From: Comamonadaceae bacterium
Lineage (GTDB): Bacteria; Pseudomonadota; Gammaproteobacteria; Burkholderiales; Burkholderiaceae_C
Direction: 5' to 3'
Length of the DNA: 14,926 nt
NCBI GenBank assembly: GCA_947458345.1
Contig: CANHBU010000007.1
Coordinates: forward strand, 1-14,926
Part shown: one piece after another, positions 6,579-13,487 of the stretch
Layout of the letters: every line of letters begins with the position of its first letter
How positions within the stretch are numbered: the first letter of the stretch is position 1
Notes under the pieces: generated by a model
Database searches by the model: none
What the model saw: only the letters and a program-made list of their open reading frames with translations
Told to the model about the DNA's origin: nothing
Position numbers and translations under genes: made by a program

Positions 6579-8804
6579 TCAGGCCGGGCGCCAGCGCCGC
6601 AGCAGCAGGGCGTTGCCCATCACGCTCACGCTTGAAAGAGCCATGGCCGCCCCTGCCACCATGGGGTTGAGTCCGCCGGTGGCTGCCAGCGCAATACCGG
6701 CGACGTTGTAGACAAAGGCCCAGAACAGGTTTTGCCGGATCTTGCGCACTGTGCGGCTAGAGATATCAAGCGCTGCGCCCACCAGCGTGAGCTCACCGCG
6801 CATCAGCGTCACGCCCGCGGCGTTCATGGCCACATCGGTCCCCGTGCCCATGGCCATGCCCACGTCGGCTGCTGCCAGCGCCGGCGCATCGTTGACCCCA
6901 TCTCCGACCATCACCACCACCGAGCCGTCGGCGCGCAGCTGCTGCACCGCCCGCGCCTTGTCGGCCGGCAGCACCTCGGCTTGCACCTCATGGCCGGCCA
7001 AGCCCAAGCGCTCGCCCATGGCCAGCGCCGCCGCACGGCTGTCGCCCGAAATCATCACCAGACGAAGACCTCTGCGCCGCAGCGCAGCCAGCGCCTGCCG
7101 CGCACCGGGCTTGGCTTCGTCGGCAAAAGCCATCAGGGCCAGCACGCGCAAATGCCCGCCCGGGTCTTCTTGCAGCAGGGCCGACAAGCTCGCGCCCTGC
7201 TCGAGCCAGTGCTGGGCCTGCGTCTGAAGCGCACCCCAGGACAGCCCCAGCTCGCCGAGCCAGCGGGCGCTGGCGATGCGGTAGGCCTGAGCCTGGACCT
7301 GGCCGCTCACTCCGCGCCCCGGCACTGCCTGCAGGTCCTGCGGAGCAGGCCAGTCCAATCCCTGCTCACGCGCCTGCTCGAGCACCGCGCGCGCCAGCGG
7401 ATGCTCGCTGGCGCTTTGCAAGCTCGCTGCGCGACTCAAGGCATAGGCCCTCTGAGTCGGCTCGACCACTTCAAAGGCCACCAGCTTAGGACGCCCCAGG
7501 GTAAGCGTGCCGGTCTTGTCAAAGGCCACCACACTGGCCTTGTGGGCCAATTCGAGCGCTTGCGCATCCTTGATCAGAATGCCGTGGCGCGCCGCCACCC
7601 CGGTGCCGGCCATGATGGCAGCGGGAGTCGCCAGCCCGAGCGCGCACGGACAGGCGATGACCAACACCGCCACCGCCCGCACCACCGACTCTTCCAGCGG
7701 CAAACCGGCCATCAAGGCGCCGAGCAGGGCGAGCGCGGCGAAGGCGATCACAGCCGGCACGAAAATGGCCGAGACGCGATCGACCAGCCGCTGGATCGGC
7801 GCCTTGGCCGCCTGAGCGTCTTCAACCAAGGCGATGATGCGCGAGAGCACCGTTTGCGTGCCCACCGCCGTGGCCTGCATGAGCAGGCGCCCCTCGCCGT
7901 TGATGCTGCCGGCCGTCAGCTTGGCGCCCGCCTCCTTGACCACGGGCAGCGGCTCGCCGGTGAGCATGGATTCGTCGACCTGGCTGCGGCCCTCGCTGAC
8001 GAGGCCGTCCACCGGCACGCCTTGCCCCGGCAGCACCACCACGGCATCGCCCACCAAAACCTCGGCCACCGGCACCTCGATGATTTGCCCGCTGCGAAGC
8101 ACCACCTGAGCCAGCGGCGGACGCAGCGCCTGCAACAGTGCAATGGCCGAAGTCGTCTGGCGCTTGACACGCAGCTCCAGCCACTTGCCCAGCATGACCA
8201 GGGTGACGACCACCGCGCCCGCCTCAAAATACAAATGGGGCATCACACCGGCCGGGGCCGTCGCCCACAACCACAGCGACAGCGCCCAAGCGGCGCTTGT
8301 CCCGACCGCGACGAGCAAATCCATATTGCCCGTTGCGGCTTTGAGCGCATGCCAGGCGGCACGATAAAAATGGGCGCCCAAAATAAACTGCACCGGTGTG
8401 GCCAGGGCAAACTGCAGCGCAGCAGGCAGCATCAGGTGCATGCCCAAAAGCTCGGCGATCATGGGCAACACCAAGGGCAGCGTCAGGGCGATGGCCCAAG
8501 CCACCGGGGCAAAACCGGCCCAGGCCGATAGGCCCGCGCGTGGCGCTTGACTCTCCTCGCGCACGCCGTAACCGGCCTCACGCACCGCACGCCTGAGCAC
8601 AGGGGCCAGGGCCTGGGCTTGCTCGGCCGGCACCCGCACGCGGGCCGATTCGGTGGCCAGGTTGACCTCGGCCTGCTGCACGCCGGGCACCTTTTTGAGC
8701 GCTCGCTCGACCCGCAGCGAGCACGACGCACAGGTCATGCCCTCAATCCCCAGGTCGAGCCGGGCCAGATCAGAGTCGGTGGGGGCGGGGGTCGGTTCAT
8801 TCAT
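6579..8804 (-). CDS. copA: Copper-exporting P1B-type ATPase CopA
   Basis: CopA pumps Cu(I) out of the cytoplasm across the inner membrane using ATP. The 741-residue protein has one N-terminal metal-binding domain with MTCASC (residues 23-28) and eight expected membrane helices. It also has the actuator TGE loop (282-284), the intramembrane CPC metal site (385-387), the phosphorylated DKTGT (Asp429), the HP dipeptide of the nucleotide domain (468-469) and GDGVND (634-639). The YN pair (699-700) and MALSS (721-725) in the last helices specify Cu(I) rather than Zn or Cd. I chose the ATG at 8804, which starts MNEPTPAP just before the metal-binding domain. An in-frame ATG at 8870 would add 22 residues. 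Neither has a strong ribosome binding site. It diverges from copZ across a region holding an FNR-type palindrome. A role in supplying copper to cbb3-type oxidase, as for CcoI-type pumps, is an alternative to detoxification. Confidence 0.95.
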   Translation of the reverse strand: MNEPTPAPTDSDLARLDLGIEGMTCASCSLRVERALKKVPGVQQAEVNLATESARVRVPAEQAQALAPVLRRAVREAGYGVREESQAPRAGLSAWAGFAPVAWAIALTLPLVLPMIAELLGMHLMLPAALQFALATPVQFILGAHFYRAAWHALKAATGNMDLLVAVGTSAAWALSLWLWATAPAGVMPHLYFEAGAVVVTLVMLGKWLELRVKRQTTSAIALLQALRPPLAQVVLRSGQIIEVPVAEVLVGDAVVVLPGQGVPVDGLVSEGRSQVDESMLTGEPLPVVKEAGAKLTAGSINGEGRLLMQATAVGTQTVLSRIIALVEDAQAAKAPIQRLVDRVSAIFVPAVIAFAALALLGALMAGLPLEESVVRAVAVLVIACPCALGLATPAAIMAGTGVAARHGILIKDAQALELAHKASVVAFDKTGTLTLGRPKLVAFEVVEPTQRAYALSRAASLQSASEHPLARAVLEQAREQGLDWPAPQDLQAVPGRGVSGQVQAQAYRIASARWLGELGLSWGALQTQAQHWLEQGASLSALLQEDPGGHLRVLALMAFADEAKPGARQALAALRRRGLRLVMISGDSRAAALAMGERLGLAGHEVQAEVLPADKARAVQQLRADGSVVVMVGDGVNDAPALAAADVGMAMGTGTDVAMNAAGVTLMRGELTLVGAALDISSRTVRKIRQNLFWAFVYNVAGIALAATGGLNPMVAGAAMALSSVSVMGNALLLRRWRPA

Positions 8805-8808
8805 GGCC

Positions 8809-8828
8809 GCTGTGGCCGGCTGTGGCCG
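8809..8828. repeat. Tandem duplication of a 10-base unit ahead of copA
   Basis: GCTGTGGCCG occurs twice in direct succession (8809-8818 and 8819-8828), immediately upstream of the chosen copA start and inside the possible N-terminal extension from the alternative start at 8870. On the copA strand it reads CGGCCACAGC twice. Confidence 0.7.
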
Positions 8829-8915
8829 ACCGCACTCCTGGAGCCCATAGGGTAAGGCCTTTTGTGCCATCCACCCACCACCCCCCTGTCTGCACAGCGC
8901 CCGTGAGACACTTCC

Positions 8916-8929
8916 TTGATGCGCATCAA
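8916..8929. promoter_or_regulatory. Perfect FNR/Anr-type binding palindrome between copA and copZ
   Basis: TTGATGCGCATCAA is an exact match to the FNR/Anr/Dnr consensus TTGAT-N4-ATCAA and is itself a perfect palindrome. It lies 111 bases upstream of the chosen copA ATG (46 bases from the alternative ATG at 8870) and 103 bases upstream of the copZ ATG. It can therefore serve either divergent gene. FNR-class activators usually bind about 41.5 bases before the transcription start, which would place starts near 8881 for copA or near 8964 for copZ. Neither position has a good -10 hexamer, so direction and sign of control are not settled. Confidence 0.75.
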
Positions 8930-8943
8930 GTCCGCTGGCGCCT

Positions 8944-8973
8944 GATTGCTCCCGATTGCTCCCGATTGCTCCC
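8944..8973. repeat. Three tandem copies of a 10-base unit upstream of copZ
   Basis: GATTGCTCCC is repeated three times without change (8944-8953, 8954-8963, 8964-8973), and a further GAT begins a broken fourth copy. The array starts 15 bases after the FNR-type palindrome and ends about 60 bases before the copZ ATG. It lies where the promoter core or leader of copZ should be. Confidence 0.9.
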
Positions 8974-9032
8974 GATGGCGCCACGATCAGATCGACCCAG
9001 CTGCGAGCCCATCCAGCGCGAAAGGAAACGAC

Positions 9033-9233
9033 ATGGAACACCTGCTCACCGTCTCGGGCATGAGCTGCGGCCACTGCGAACGTGCGATCACGCAGGCACT
9101 GCAGCAGCTCGACCCGCAAGCCAAGGTCCACATCGACCGCCTGCGCTCTAGCGTGCGGGTCGACAGCAGCCAGCCTCGCGACCGGCTGGTCCAGGCCATC
9201 ACCGAAGAGGGCTACGCGGTCGCCCCTGCCTGA
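9033..9233 (+). CDS. copZ: Copper chaperone CopZ (heavy-metal-associated domain protein)
   Basis: This 66-residue protein is a single heavy-metal-associated domain that binds Cu(I) through two cysteines and hands it to CopA. The binding loop is GMSCGHC (Cys12 and Cys15), and the later DSSQPRDRLVQAITEEGYAV completes the usual beta-alpha-beta fold. The start is set by AAAGGA six bases upstream of the ATG at 9033. An in-frame ATG at 8946 would lie within the tandem repeats and add unrelated residues. It is cytoplasmic and has no signal peptide. It diverges from copA and so shares its control region, including the FNR-type site. The metal motif alone cannot exclude another soft metal, but copA beside it makes copper the likely cargo. 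Confidence 0.92.
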   Translation: MEHLLTVSGMSCGHCERAITQALQQLDPQAKVHIDRLRSSVRVDSSQPRDRLVQAITEEGYAVAPA

Positions 9234-9357
9234 GCCGGCCGACCCAACTTTGCGCGGTCTTTACAAAACCTCACGCCCGGGGCACCGAGCCGATACACGC
9301 GTGCGCCACACTGCCTGCATCCAACCCAAACGGGATGGTCCAACCCAGGAGTCCATG

Positions 9358-9840
9358 ATGAAACCCCGTATGTCTTTGCTGGCCGTCGCGCTGGCCATCA
9401 GCTTGCCCGTTTGGGCACAAAACACCCCGGCAGCGGGCAACCCCCACTCCGGCGAGCACGGCGCTCATGCACAGCGCACCCAAATGATGGAGCGCATGAA
9501 GGCCGGCCACGATCGCCACCTGCAAGAGCTCAAGCTCAAGCTGCAGCTAAGCGCCGAGCAAGAGCCGGCCTGGACAGCTTTTGCCTCGGCCATGACCGCG
9601 CAGCCGCCCCACAGTCGACCTGACATGGCGCAGCTGGCGCTGCTGCCCACCCCAGAGCGGATCGAACGCATGAAAGCCTTGCGTGAACAGCGGCAAGCGC
9701 AGATCAACGCCCGCATGGACCAGCGCGCCCAAGCCGCACGCAGTTTTTACGACTTGCTACAAGCGCAGCAGAAAAAGGTGTTCGACGAAGAAACCGGCAA
9801 ACACTTGGCGCAGCGCGGCCGCCACCACCGACACGGCTGA
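9358..9840 (+). CDS. Periplasmic Spy/CpxP-family (LTXXQ) protein, His-rich
   Basis: This 160-residue protein looks like a Spy/CpxP-type periplasmic chaperone or metal-stress protein. It has a signal peptide (MKPRMSLLAVALAISLPVWA, cleavage after residue 20) and a helical mature part rich in Arg, Gln and Ala. One clear LTxxQ-like element, LSAEQ, lies at 64-68 and a second looser one, LLQAQQKKVFDE, at 133-144. Both ends of the mature chain carry histidines (NPHSGEHGAH and RGRHHRHG), which could bind Cu or Ni. AGGAG lies six bases before the ATG at 9358; an adjacent ATG at 9355 would be only three bases away, so I prefer the second. The gene is 124 bases downstream of copZ on the same strand and probably belongs to the same metal-response group. 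Family membership is moderately sure and metal binding is an inference. Confidence 0.8.
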   Translation: MKPRMSLLAVALAISLPVWAQNTPAAGNPHSGEHGAHAQRTQMMERMKAGHDRHLQELKLKLQLSAEQEPAWTAFASAMTAQPPHSRPDMAQLALLPTPERIERMKALREQRQAQINARMDQRAQAARSFYDLLQAQQKKVFDEETGKHLAQRGRHHRHG

Positions 9841-9845
9841 CCGGG

Positions 9846-9864
9846 CAGGGGCTATTTGCCCCTG
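9846..9864 (+). terminator. Hairpin after the Spy-like gene
   Basis: CAGGGGC (9846-9852) and GCCCCTG (9858-9864) form a perfect seven-base stem around TATTT, five bases after the stop. There is no following T-run, although TTTT appears after a second weaker stem near 9871-9888. It lies between convergent genes and may stop transcription from either side. Confidence 0.5.
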
Positions 9865-9947
9865 TGGCCGCCTGTGGCTGCAGGTTTTCCGCGTTTGGCG
9901 GCGCGTGCCCCGTTTGCCGTTTGATGCCGTCTCTTGCCGCCGCAGGC

Positions 9948-10532
9948 TCAAGCCCCGCCAAACGGGCGCACGCCGATGAGCGCGGCGTGCAGCCAAAAAG
10001 CAAACGCAGCCCACAACAAGACGCCCAGACCGAGCACCAGCACCGTCGGGCCCCTGCGCCCGGGCGGGTAGAGGCGTTGCTGCTCTCGATCGCGCCGGCG
10101 CGAGACGATGAACAAAGCCACCGACCAAGCCAAGAAGGCACCGAACAACACCCCATCGGCCAAGGTGTTGTTGGCCAGCAGGTGGGCCAGCGCCCAGGTC
10201 TTGGTGCCCAGCACCATGGGATGGTGCAACCTGGCCTTGATCGCGTTGCCCGGCACATAGGCAGCCACCCAGAAAACAAAAGCGAGCAAGGTCAACAAAG
10301 AGGCCACATGACGCAAGGCCACCGGCGTGGTCCACAGCACCTGCGGCTCGAGCCGGGCCTGCCCCCAGCCCCAGAGCAGCAGCGCAAAGCCGAGCAGCGA
10401 AGCCAGGCTGTAGAGGGCCTTCCAGGTCATGGGTCCGATGCGCTCTATGATGCTGTCGCGCCAGCCAGGGGCAAAGATGCGGCTCGAATGCACGCCCAGA
10501 AAGAGCAACAGGCCCAACAGCAGATACAGCAT
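9948..10532 (-). CDS. NnrU-family integral membrane protein
   Basis: This 194-residue inner-membrane protein belongs to the NnrU family, first named from nitric oxide and nitrite reductase gene clusters of denitrifiers; its biochemical role is not established. Five or six hydrophobic segments are visible, beginning with MLYLLLGLLLFLGVHSSR. The conserved GPMTWKALYSLASLLGF and HHPMVLGTKTWALAHLLANN segments, with their histidines, mark the family. I chose the ATG at 10532 because GGAGGGAG lies five bases upstream and the protein then starts like its relatives. The open frame continues upstream to 10736, but those residues look unrelated. It is transcribed away from the phosphatase-family gene and towards the Spy-like gene. 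No nitrate, nitrite or NO reductase gene is in view, so a link to denitrification here is only suggested by family name. Confidence 0.87.
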   Translation of the reverse strand: MLYLLLGLLLFLGVHSSRIFAPGWRDSIIERIGPMTWKALYSLASLLGFALLLWGWGQARLEPQVLWTTPVALRHVASLLTLLAFVFWVAAYVPGNAIKARLHHPMVLGTKTWALAHLLANNTLADGVLFGAFLAWSVALFIVSRRRDREQQRLYPPGRRGPTVLVLGLGVLLWAAFAFWLHAALIGVRPFGGA

Positions 10533-10556
10533 CTTGACTCCCTCCAAACGACCCCC

Positions 10557-10562
10557 AGTATA
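10557..10562 (-). promoter_or_regulatory. Possible -10 element of the NnrU-family gene
   Basis: The minus strand reads TATACT at 10562-10557, five of six matches to TATAAT, which would give a transcript starting roughly 18 bases before the ATG. No good -35 is seen at normal spacing, so this is a weak call. Confidence 0.25.
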
Positions 10563-10632
10563 GGAAGCAGGCCAGCGTCCACGGCCACAGCCCTGCTTTG
10601 AACCGAGCGCAAGAGCGGCCGCGCCAGCACCT

Positions 10633-11412
10633 ATGCCCCACATGAAAACCACGCCACAGCGCGCCAGTGCTGCAGTCATGAAGGTGTTGACGGTCAACAT
10701 CCACAAAGGCTTTACGGCGCTCAACCGCAAGTTCATGCTGCATGAGCTGCGCGAGGCGGTGCGCGCCGTCGGCGCCGACGTGGTGTTTTTGCAGGAGGTG
10801 GCCGGCAGCCACAGGCTCCATGCCCAGCGCTACGACAACTATCCACTTGGACCGCACCACGAGTTTTTGGCCGACAGCCTCTGGCCGCAGCATGCCTATG
10901 GTCGAAACAGCGTGTATGCCGACGGACACCACGGCAACGCGGTGCTCTCCAAATTTGCCATCTCCCACGTCGAAAACCGCGACGTGTCGATTGCCGGGCC
11001 CGAGCGCCGCGGCTTGCTCCACTGCGTCCTGCAGGTGCCTGACTTGGGGCCAGTGCACGCTGTCTGCGTCCACCTTAGCCTTCTTGAGGCCCACCGACGC
11101 CTGCAAATGCAGATGCTGTGCGAGTTGGTGCAGCGCGACATGCCCGCTCAAGCGCGGGTGGTGGTGGCCGGCGACTTCAATGACTGGCGCCGCCGCGCCC
11201 ATCAGCAGCTCGAGCTGGGCGCCAACCTGCACGAAATCTTTGTCAAAGCCCACGGCCGGGCCGCCCGCACGTTTCCGGCCCGCATGCCCGTGCTGCGACT
11301 GGACCGCATCTATGTCGCCAACGCCCGCCACCACCAACCCCTGGCCTTGCCGCGAAAACCCTGGTCGCACCTGTCCGATCATGCGCCGCTGGCCGCCGAG
11401 ATCTCCTGGTGA
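10633..11412 (+). CDS. Endonuclease/exonuclease/phosphatase-family protein (YbhP-like)
   Basis: The product is a metal-dependent phosphodiesterase or nuclease of the EEP fold; substrates in the family range from DNA to lipids and inositol phosphates. Over 259 residues it shows the expected active-site series. This runs Asn22 (LTVNIHKG), Glu55 (VFLQEV), GNAVLSKF (101-108), His147 (VHL), Asp181 and Asn183 (GDFNDW), Asp224 (LDRIYV) and the catalytic Asp249-His250 (SDHAPL). No signal peptide is evident. Possible starts are 10633, 10642 and 10678. None has a clear ribosome binding site, and the conserved fold begins at MKVLTVNIHKG (10678), so the true start could be the last. Related proteins often sit beside a cardiolipin synthase gene, which is absent here. 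The precise substrate is unknown. Confidence 0.88.
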   Translation: MPHMKTTPQRASAAVMKVLTVNIHKGFTALNRKFMLHELREAVRAVGADVVFLQEVAGSHRLHAQRYDNYPLGPHHEFLADSLWPQHAYGRNSVYADGHHGNAVLSKFAISHVENRDVSIAGPERRGLLHCVLQVPDLGPVHAVCVHLSLLEAHRRLQMQMLCELVQRDMPAQARVVVAGDFNDWRRRAHQQLELGANLHEIFVKAHGRAARTFPARMPVLRLDRIYVANARHHQPLALPRKPWSHLSDHAPLAAEISW

Positions 11413-11512
11413 GCTCGCAGCTGTGGTTCTTATGGAGCTGGACTGTTAAACTTTTCCGGCCCCGCCTGAGTCTGGCGATCAATGGCGATACACGCCCGAA
11501 CCCAAACGCACA

Positions 11513-12316
11513 ATGACCGACGCCACACGGGTCCAAGCCCCGGCCTGCCTGGACATCAAGAGCGCCAACCTTCCTTTGGTGGCCCTGATGCTCAAGTCCA
11601 CCGACTTGCAGGCCGTGCAAGAAGAGCTGAACCGAAGGCTCGGGGATGTGCCCGATTTCTTCGACAACGAGCCGCTGCTGATCGATCTGAGCGGCGCCTT
11701 GGCCGCTGCCCGCCGCGCCGGCCACGAGGCCCAAGCGATCGACTTTGCCGCCTTGCTCGCCCTGCTTGCGCCCTACAAGGTCAAGCCGATCGCCGTGCGT
11801 GGCGGCTCTGCCGAGCACATGGCGGCGGCGCAAGCCGCTGGGCTGCTGAGCGCGCCCGAGGCCCGCGTGGTGGCCTCCAGCCCGCCCAGCGCCGAACCAA
11901 GTTCTGCACCCGAGCCGGTTTCAGAGCCGGCCTCGGAGCCCGCGCCTGCCGCCGAGGTCTCGCCGCCAAGTGGCGCGATGCTGATCGACAAGCCGCTGCG
12001 CTCTGGCCAGCAGATTTACGCGCGCGGCCGTGATCTGGTGGTCATGGCCATGGTCAATGCCGGCGCCGAAGTGATTGCCGACGGCAGCATCCACGTCTAT
12101 GCGCCTTTGCGCGGCAAGGCCATTGCTGGTGCGCGGGGCAATACACAGGCCCGCATCTTTGCGCAGAGCTTGGAGGCCGAACTGCTTTCGATTGCCGGGA
12201 TCTATCGCACCAGTGAAGTGCCGCTTGCGCCGGCTGTGCGCGGCAAGCCCGCCATGGTGCGGCTGCTGACACAAGACGGGGAAGAAAAACTCATCATGCA
12301 AGCGCTGGGGGCTTGA
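11513..12316 (+). CDS. minC: Septum site-determining protein MinC
   Basis: MinC inhibits FtsZ polymerisation away from midcell and is brought to the membrane by MinD. The 267-residue protein has an N-terminal FtsZ-inhibiting domain (about 11-120). A disordered linker of about 35 residues (121-156) is rich in Ser, Glu, Pro and Ala with repeated SEP and EPA units. The C-terminal beta-helical MinC domain (157-267) contains LRSGQQIYARGRDLVV, GAEVIADGSIHVYAPLRG and the GKAIAGA MinD-binding turn. It heads minC-minD-minE. No Shine-Dalgarno is visible before the ATG (the leader reads CCCAAACGCACA), so initiation is either weak or uses another signal. The 100-base gap upstream contains no recognisable promoter consensus. 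Family assignment is certain from the C-terminal domain and the neighbours. Confidence 0.97.
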   Translation: MTDATRVQAPACLDIKSANLPLVALMLKSTDLQAVQEELNRRLGDVPDFFDNEPLLIDLSGALAAARRAGHEAQAIDFAALLALLAPYKVKPIAVRGGSAEHMAAAQAAGLLSAPEARVVASSPPSAEPSSAPEPVSEPASEPAPAAEVSPPSGAMLIDKPLRSGQQIYARGRDLVVMAMVNAGAEVIADGSIHVYAPLRGKAIAGARGNTQARIFAQSLEAELLSIAGIYRTSEVPLAPAVRGKPAMVRLLTQDGEEKLIMQALGA

Positions 12317-12369
12317 GCCTTGCGCGCCTGCTTTTTTACCTAGACTGCTCAATCAAAGGACTGTCCTTC

Positions 12370-13185
12370 ATGGCAAGAATCATCGTGGTGACCTCGGGCA
12401 AAGGTGGCGTGGGCAAAACCACCACCAGCGCCAGCTTTGCCTCCGGCCTGGCCCTGCGCGGCCACAAGACGGCCGTGATCGACTTTGACGTCGGCCTGCG
12501 CAACCTCGACCTGATCATGGGCTGCGAGCGGCGCGTGGTCTACGACCTGATCAATGTGATCCACGGCGAGGCCAATTTGCACCAGGCGCTGATCAAGGAC
12601 AAGCAGTGCGACAACCTGTTCGTGCTGGCCGCCTCGCAAACCCGTGACAAAGATGCGCTGACGCAAGAAGGCGTCGAGCGCGTGCTCAAGGAGCTCGGCG
12701 AGATGGGCTTTGACTACATCGTCTGCGACTCGCCCGCCGGCATCGAAACCGGCGCGCTGATGGCCATGCACTTTGCCGACGAAGCGCTGGTCGTGACCAA
12801 CCCGGAGGTCTCTTCGGTGCGCGACTCTGACCGCATCTTGGGCATGCTCTCGAGCAAGACCAAGCGGGCGATTGAAGGCGCCGATCCGATCAAGGAGCAC
12901 CTGCTGATCACGCGCTACAACCCCAACCGGGTCGACCAGGGCCAGATGCTGTCGCTCGAGGACATAAAAGACATCCTGCGCATCAAACTCATCGGCGTCA
13001 TTCCCGAGTCTGAAAGCGTGCTGCAGGCGTCCAATCAGGGCCTGCCGACCATCCACATGCAGGGCTCAGACGTGTCTGAGGCCTACAAGGACGTGATCGA
13101 CCGCTTCTTGGGCGAGGACAAACCGCTGCGCTTCATCGAGGCCCAAAAGCAGGGCTTTTTTGCCCGCCTGTTTGGAGGCCGATAA
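12370..13185 (+). CDS. minD: Septum site-determining ATPase MinD
   Basis: MinD is the membrane-associated ATPase that recruits MinC and, with MinE, oscillates from pole to pole. The 271-residue protein opens with MARIIVVTSGKGGVGKTTT, the deviant Walker A of the ParA/MinD group (Lys11 and Lys16). It continues with VIDFDVGLRNLDLIMGCERR, the switch DYIVCDSPAGIE, and a C-terminal amphipathic membrane-targeting helix (QKQGFFARLFGGR). I chose the ATG at 12370, preceded by AAAGGA nine bases upstream; an in-frame ATG at 12313 would add 19 residues not found in MinD. It starts 53 bases after minC and its stop TAA directly abuts the minE ATG. All expected catalytic residues are present and the length matches the family. 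Confidence 0.98.
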   Translation: MARIIVVTSGKGGVGKTTTSASFASGLALRGHKTAVIDFDVGLRNLDLIMGCERRVVYDLINVIHGEANLHQALIKDKQCDNLFVLAASQTRDKDALTQEGVERVLKELGEMGFDYIVCDSPAGIETGALMAMHFADEALVVTNPEVSSVRDSDRILGMLSSKTKRAIEGADPIKEHLLITRYNPNRVDQGQMLSLEDIKDILRIKLIGVIPESESVLQASNQGLPTIHMQGSDVSEAYKDVIDRFLGEDKPLRFIEAQKQGFFARLFGGR

Positions 13186-13449
13186 ATGGGCTCCTTCCTG
13201 TCGTTTCTGCTCGGCGAGAAGAAGAAAACCGCCAGTGTGGCCAAAGAGCGCCTGCAAATCATCCTGGCGCACGAGCGCGGCGCCAGTCGCGGCCACCAGC
13301 CTGACTACCTGCCAGCGCTGCAACGCGACTTGGTCGCCGTGATTTCCAAATACATCGCCATCGCCCCAGAGGACATCAAGGTCAACCTGGAGCGTCAGGA
13401 CAACCTGGACGTGCTCGAAGTCAAGATCGAGTTGCCCGAAAAAGCCTGA
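13186..13449 (+). CDS. minE: Cell division topological specificity factor MinE
   Basis: MinE stimulates the MinD ATPase and drives MinCD away from midcell. The 87-residue protein has the short N-terminal membrane-binding segment ([14 protein letters not shown]), the MinD-contact segment [16 protein letters not shown] and the C-terminal topological specificity domain ([15 protein letters not shown] and the VEIKIELP-like strand VKIELP). Length is that of typical MinE. GGAGG, seven bases before the ATG, lies inside the last codons of minD, and the ATG follows the minD TAA with no gap, so translation is coupled. A hairpin follows the stop. Confidence 0.97.
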   Translation: MGSFLSFLLGEKKKTASVAKERLQIILAHERGASRGHQPDYLPALQRDLVAVISKYIAIAPEDIKVNLERQDNLDVLEVKIELPEKA

Positions 13450-13462
13450 GCCTGGGCAGCCC

Positions 13463-13483
13463 TTGGGGTGTGCCGCGCCCCAA
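13463..13483. terminator. Hairpin between convergent minE and the small hydrophilic gene
   Basis: TTGGGGTG (13463-13470) pairs with CGCCCCAA (13476-13483), with one G-T wobble and a five-base loop, 14 bases after the minE stop and four bases after the stop of the opposing gene. It is placed to serve both strands, but neither side has a long T-run. Confidence 0.5.
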
Positions 13484-13487
13484 TCGC

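Noticed and set aside
6732..8531. A 599-residue open frame on the plus strand opposite copA.
   Set aside because: It is rich in His, Arg and Gln, has no recognisable domain and is exactly antisense to a copA whose every motif is intact. GC-rich coding DNA often leaves such frames open.
8835..8870. A CueR-type copper operator upstream of copA (CCTTACCCTATGGGCTCCAGG on the minus strand).
   Set aside because: The two halves do not form a dyad of the MerR/CueR type; only the outer bases match by chance.
8944..8973. The three tandem units as a miniature CRISPR or iteron array.
   Set aside because: The units are 10 bases with no spacers and only three copies, with no cas or replication genes nearby.
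9757..11382. A 541-residue minus-strand frame spanning the NnrU-family and phosphatase-family genes.
   Set aside because: It runs antisense to the phosphatase-family gene and out of frame with the NnrU-family gene, both of which have strong family motifs.
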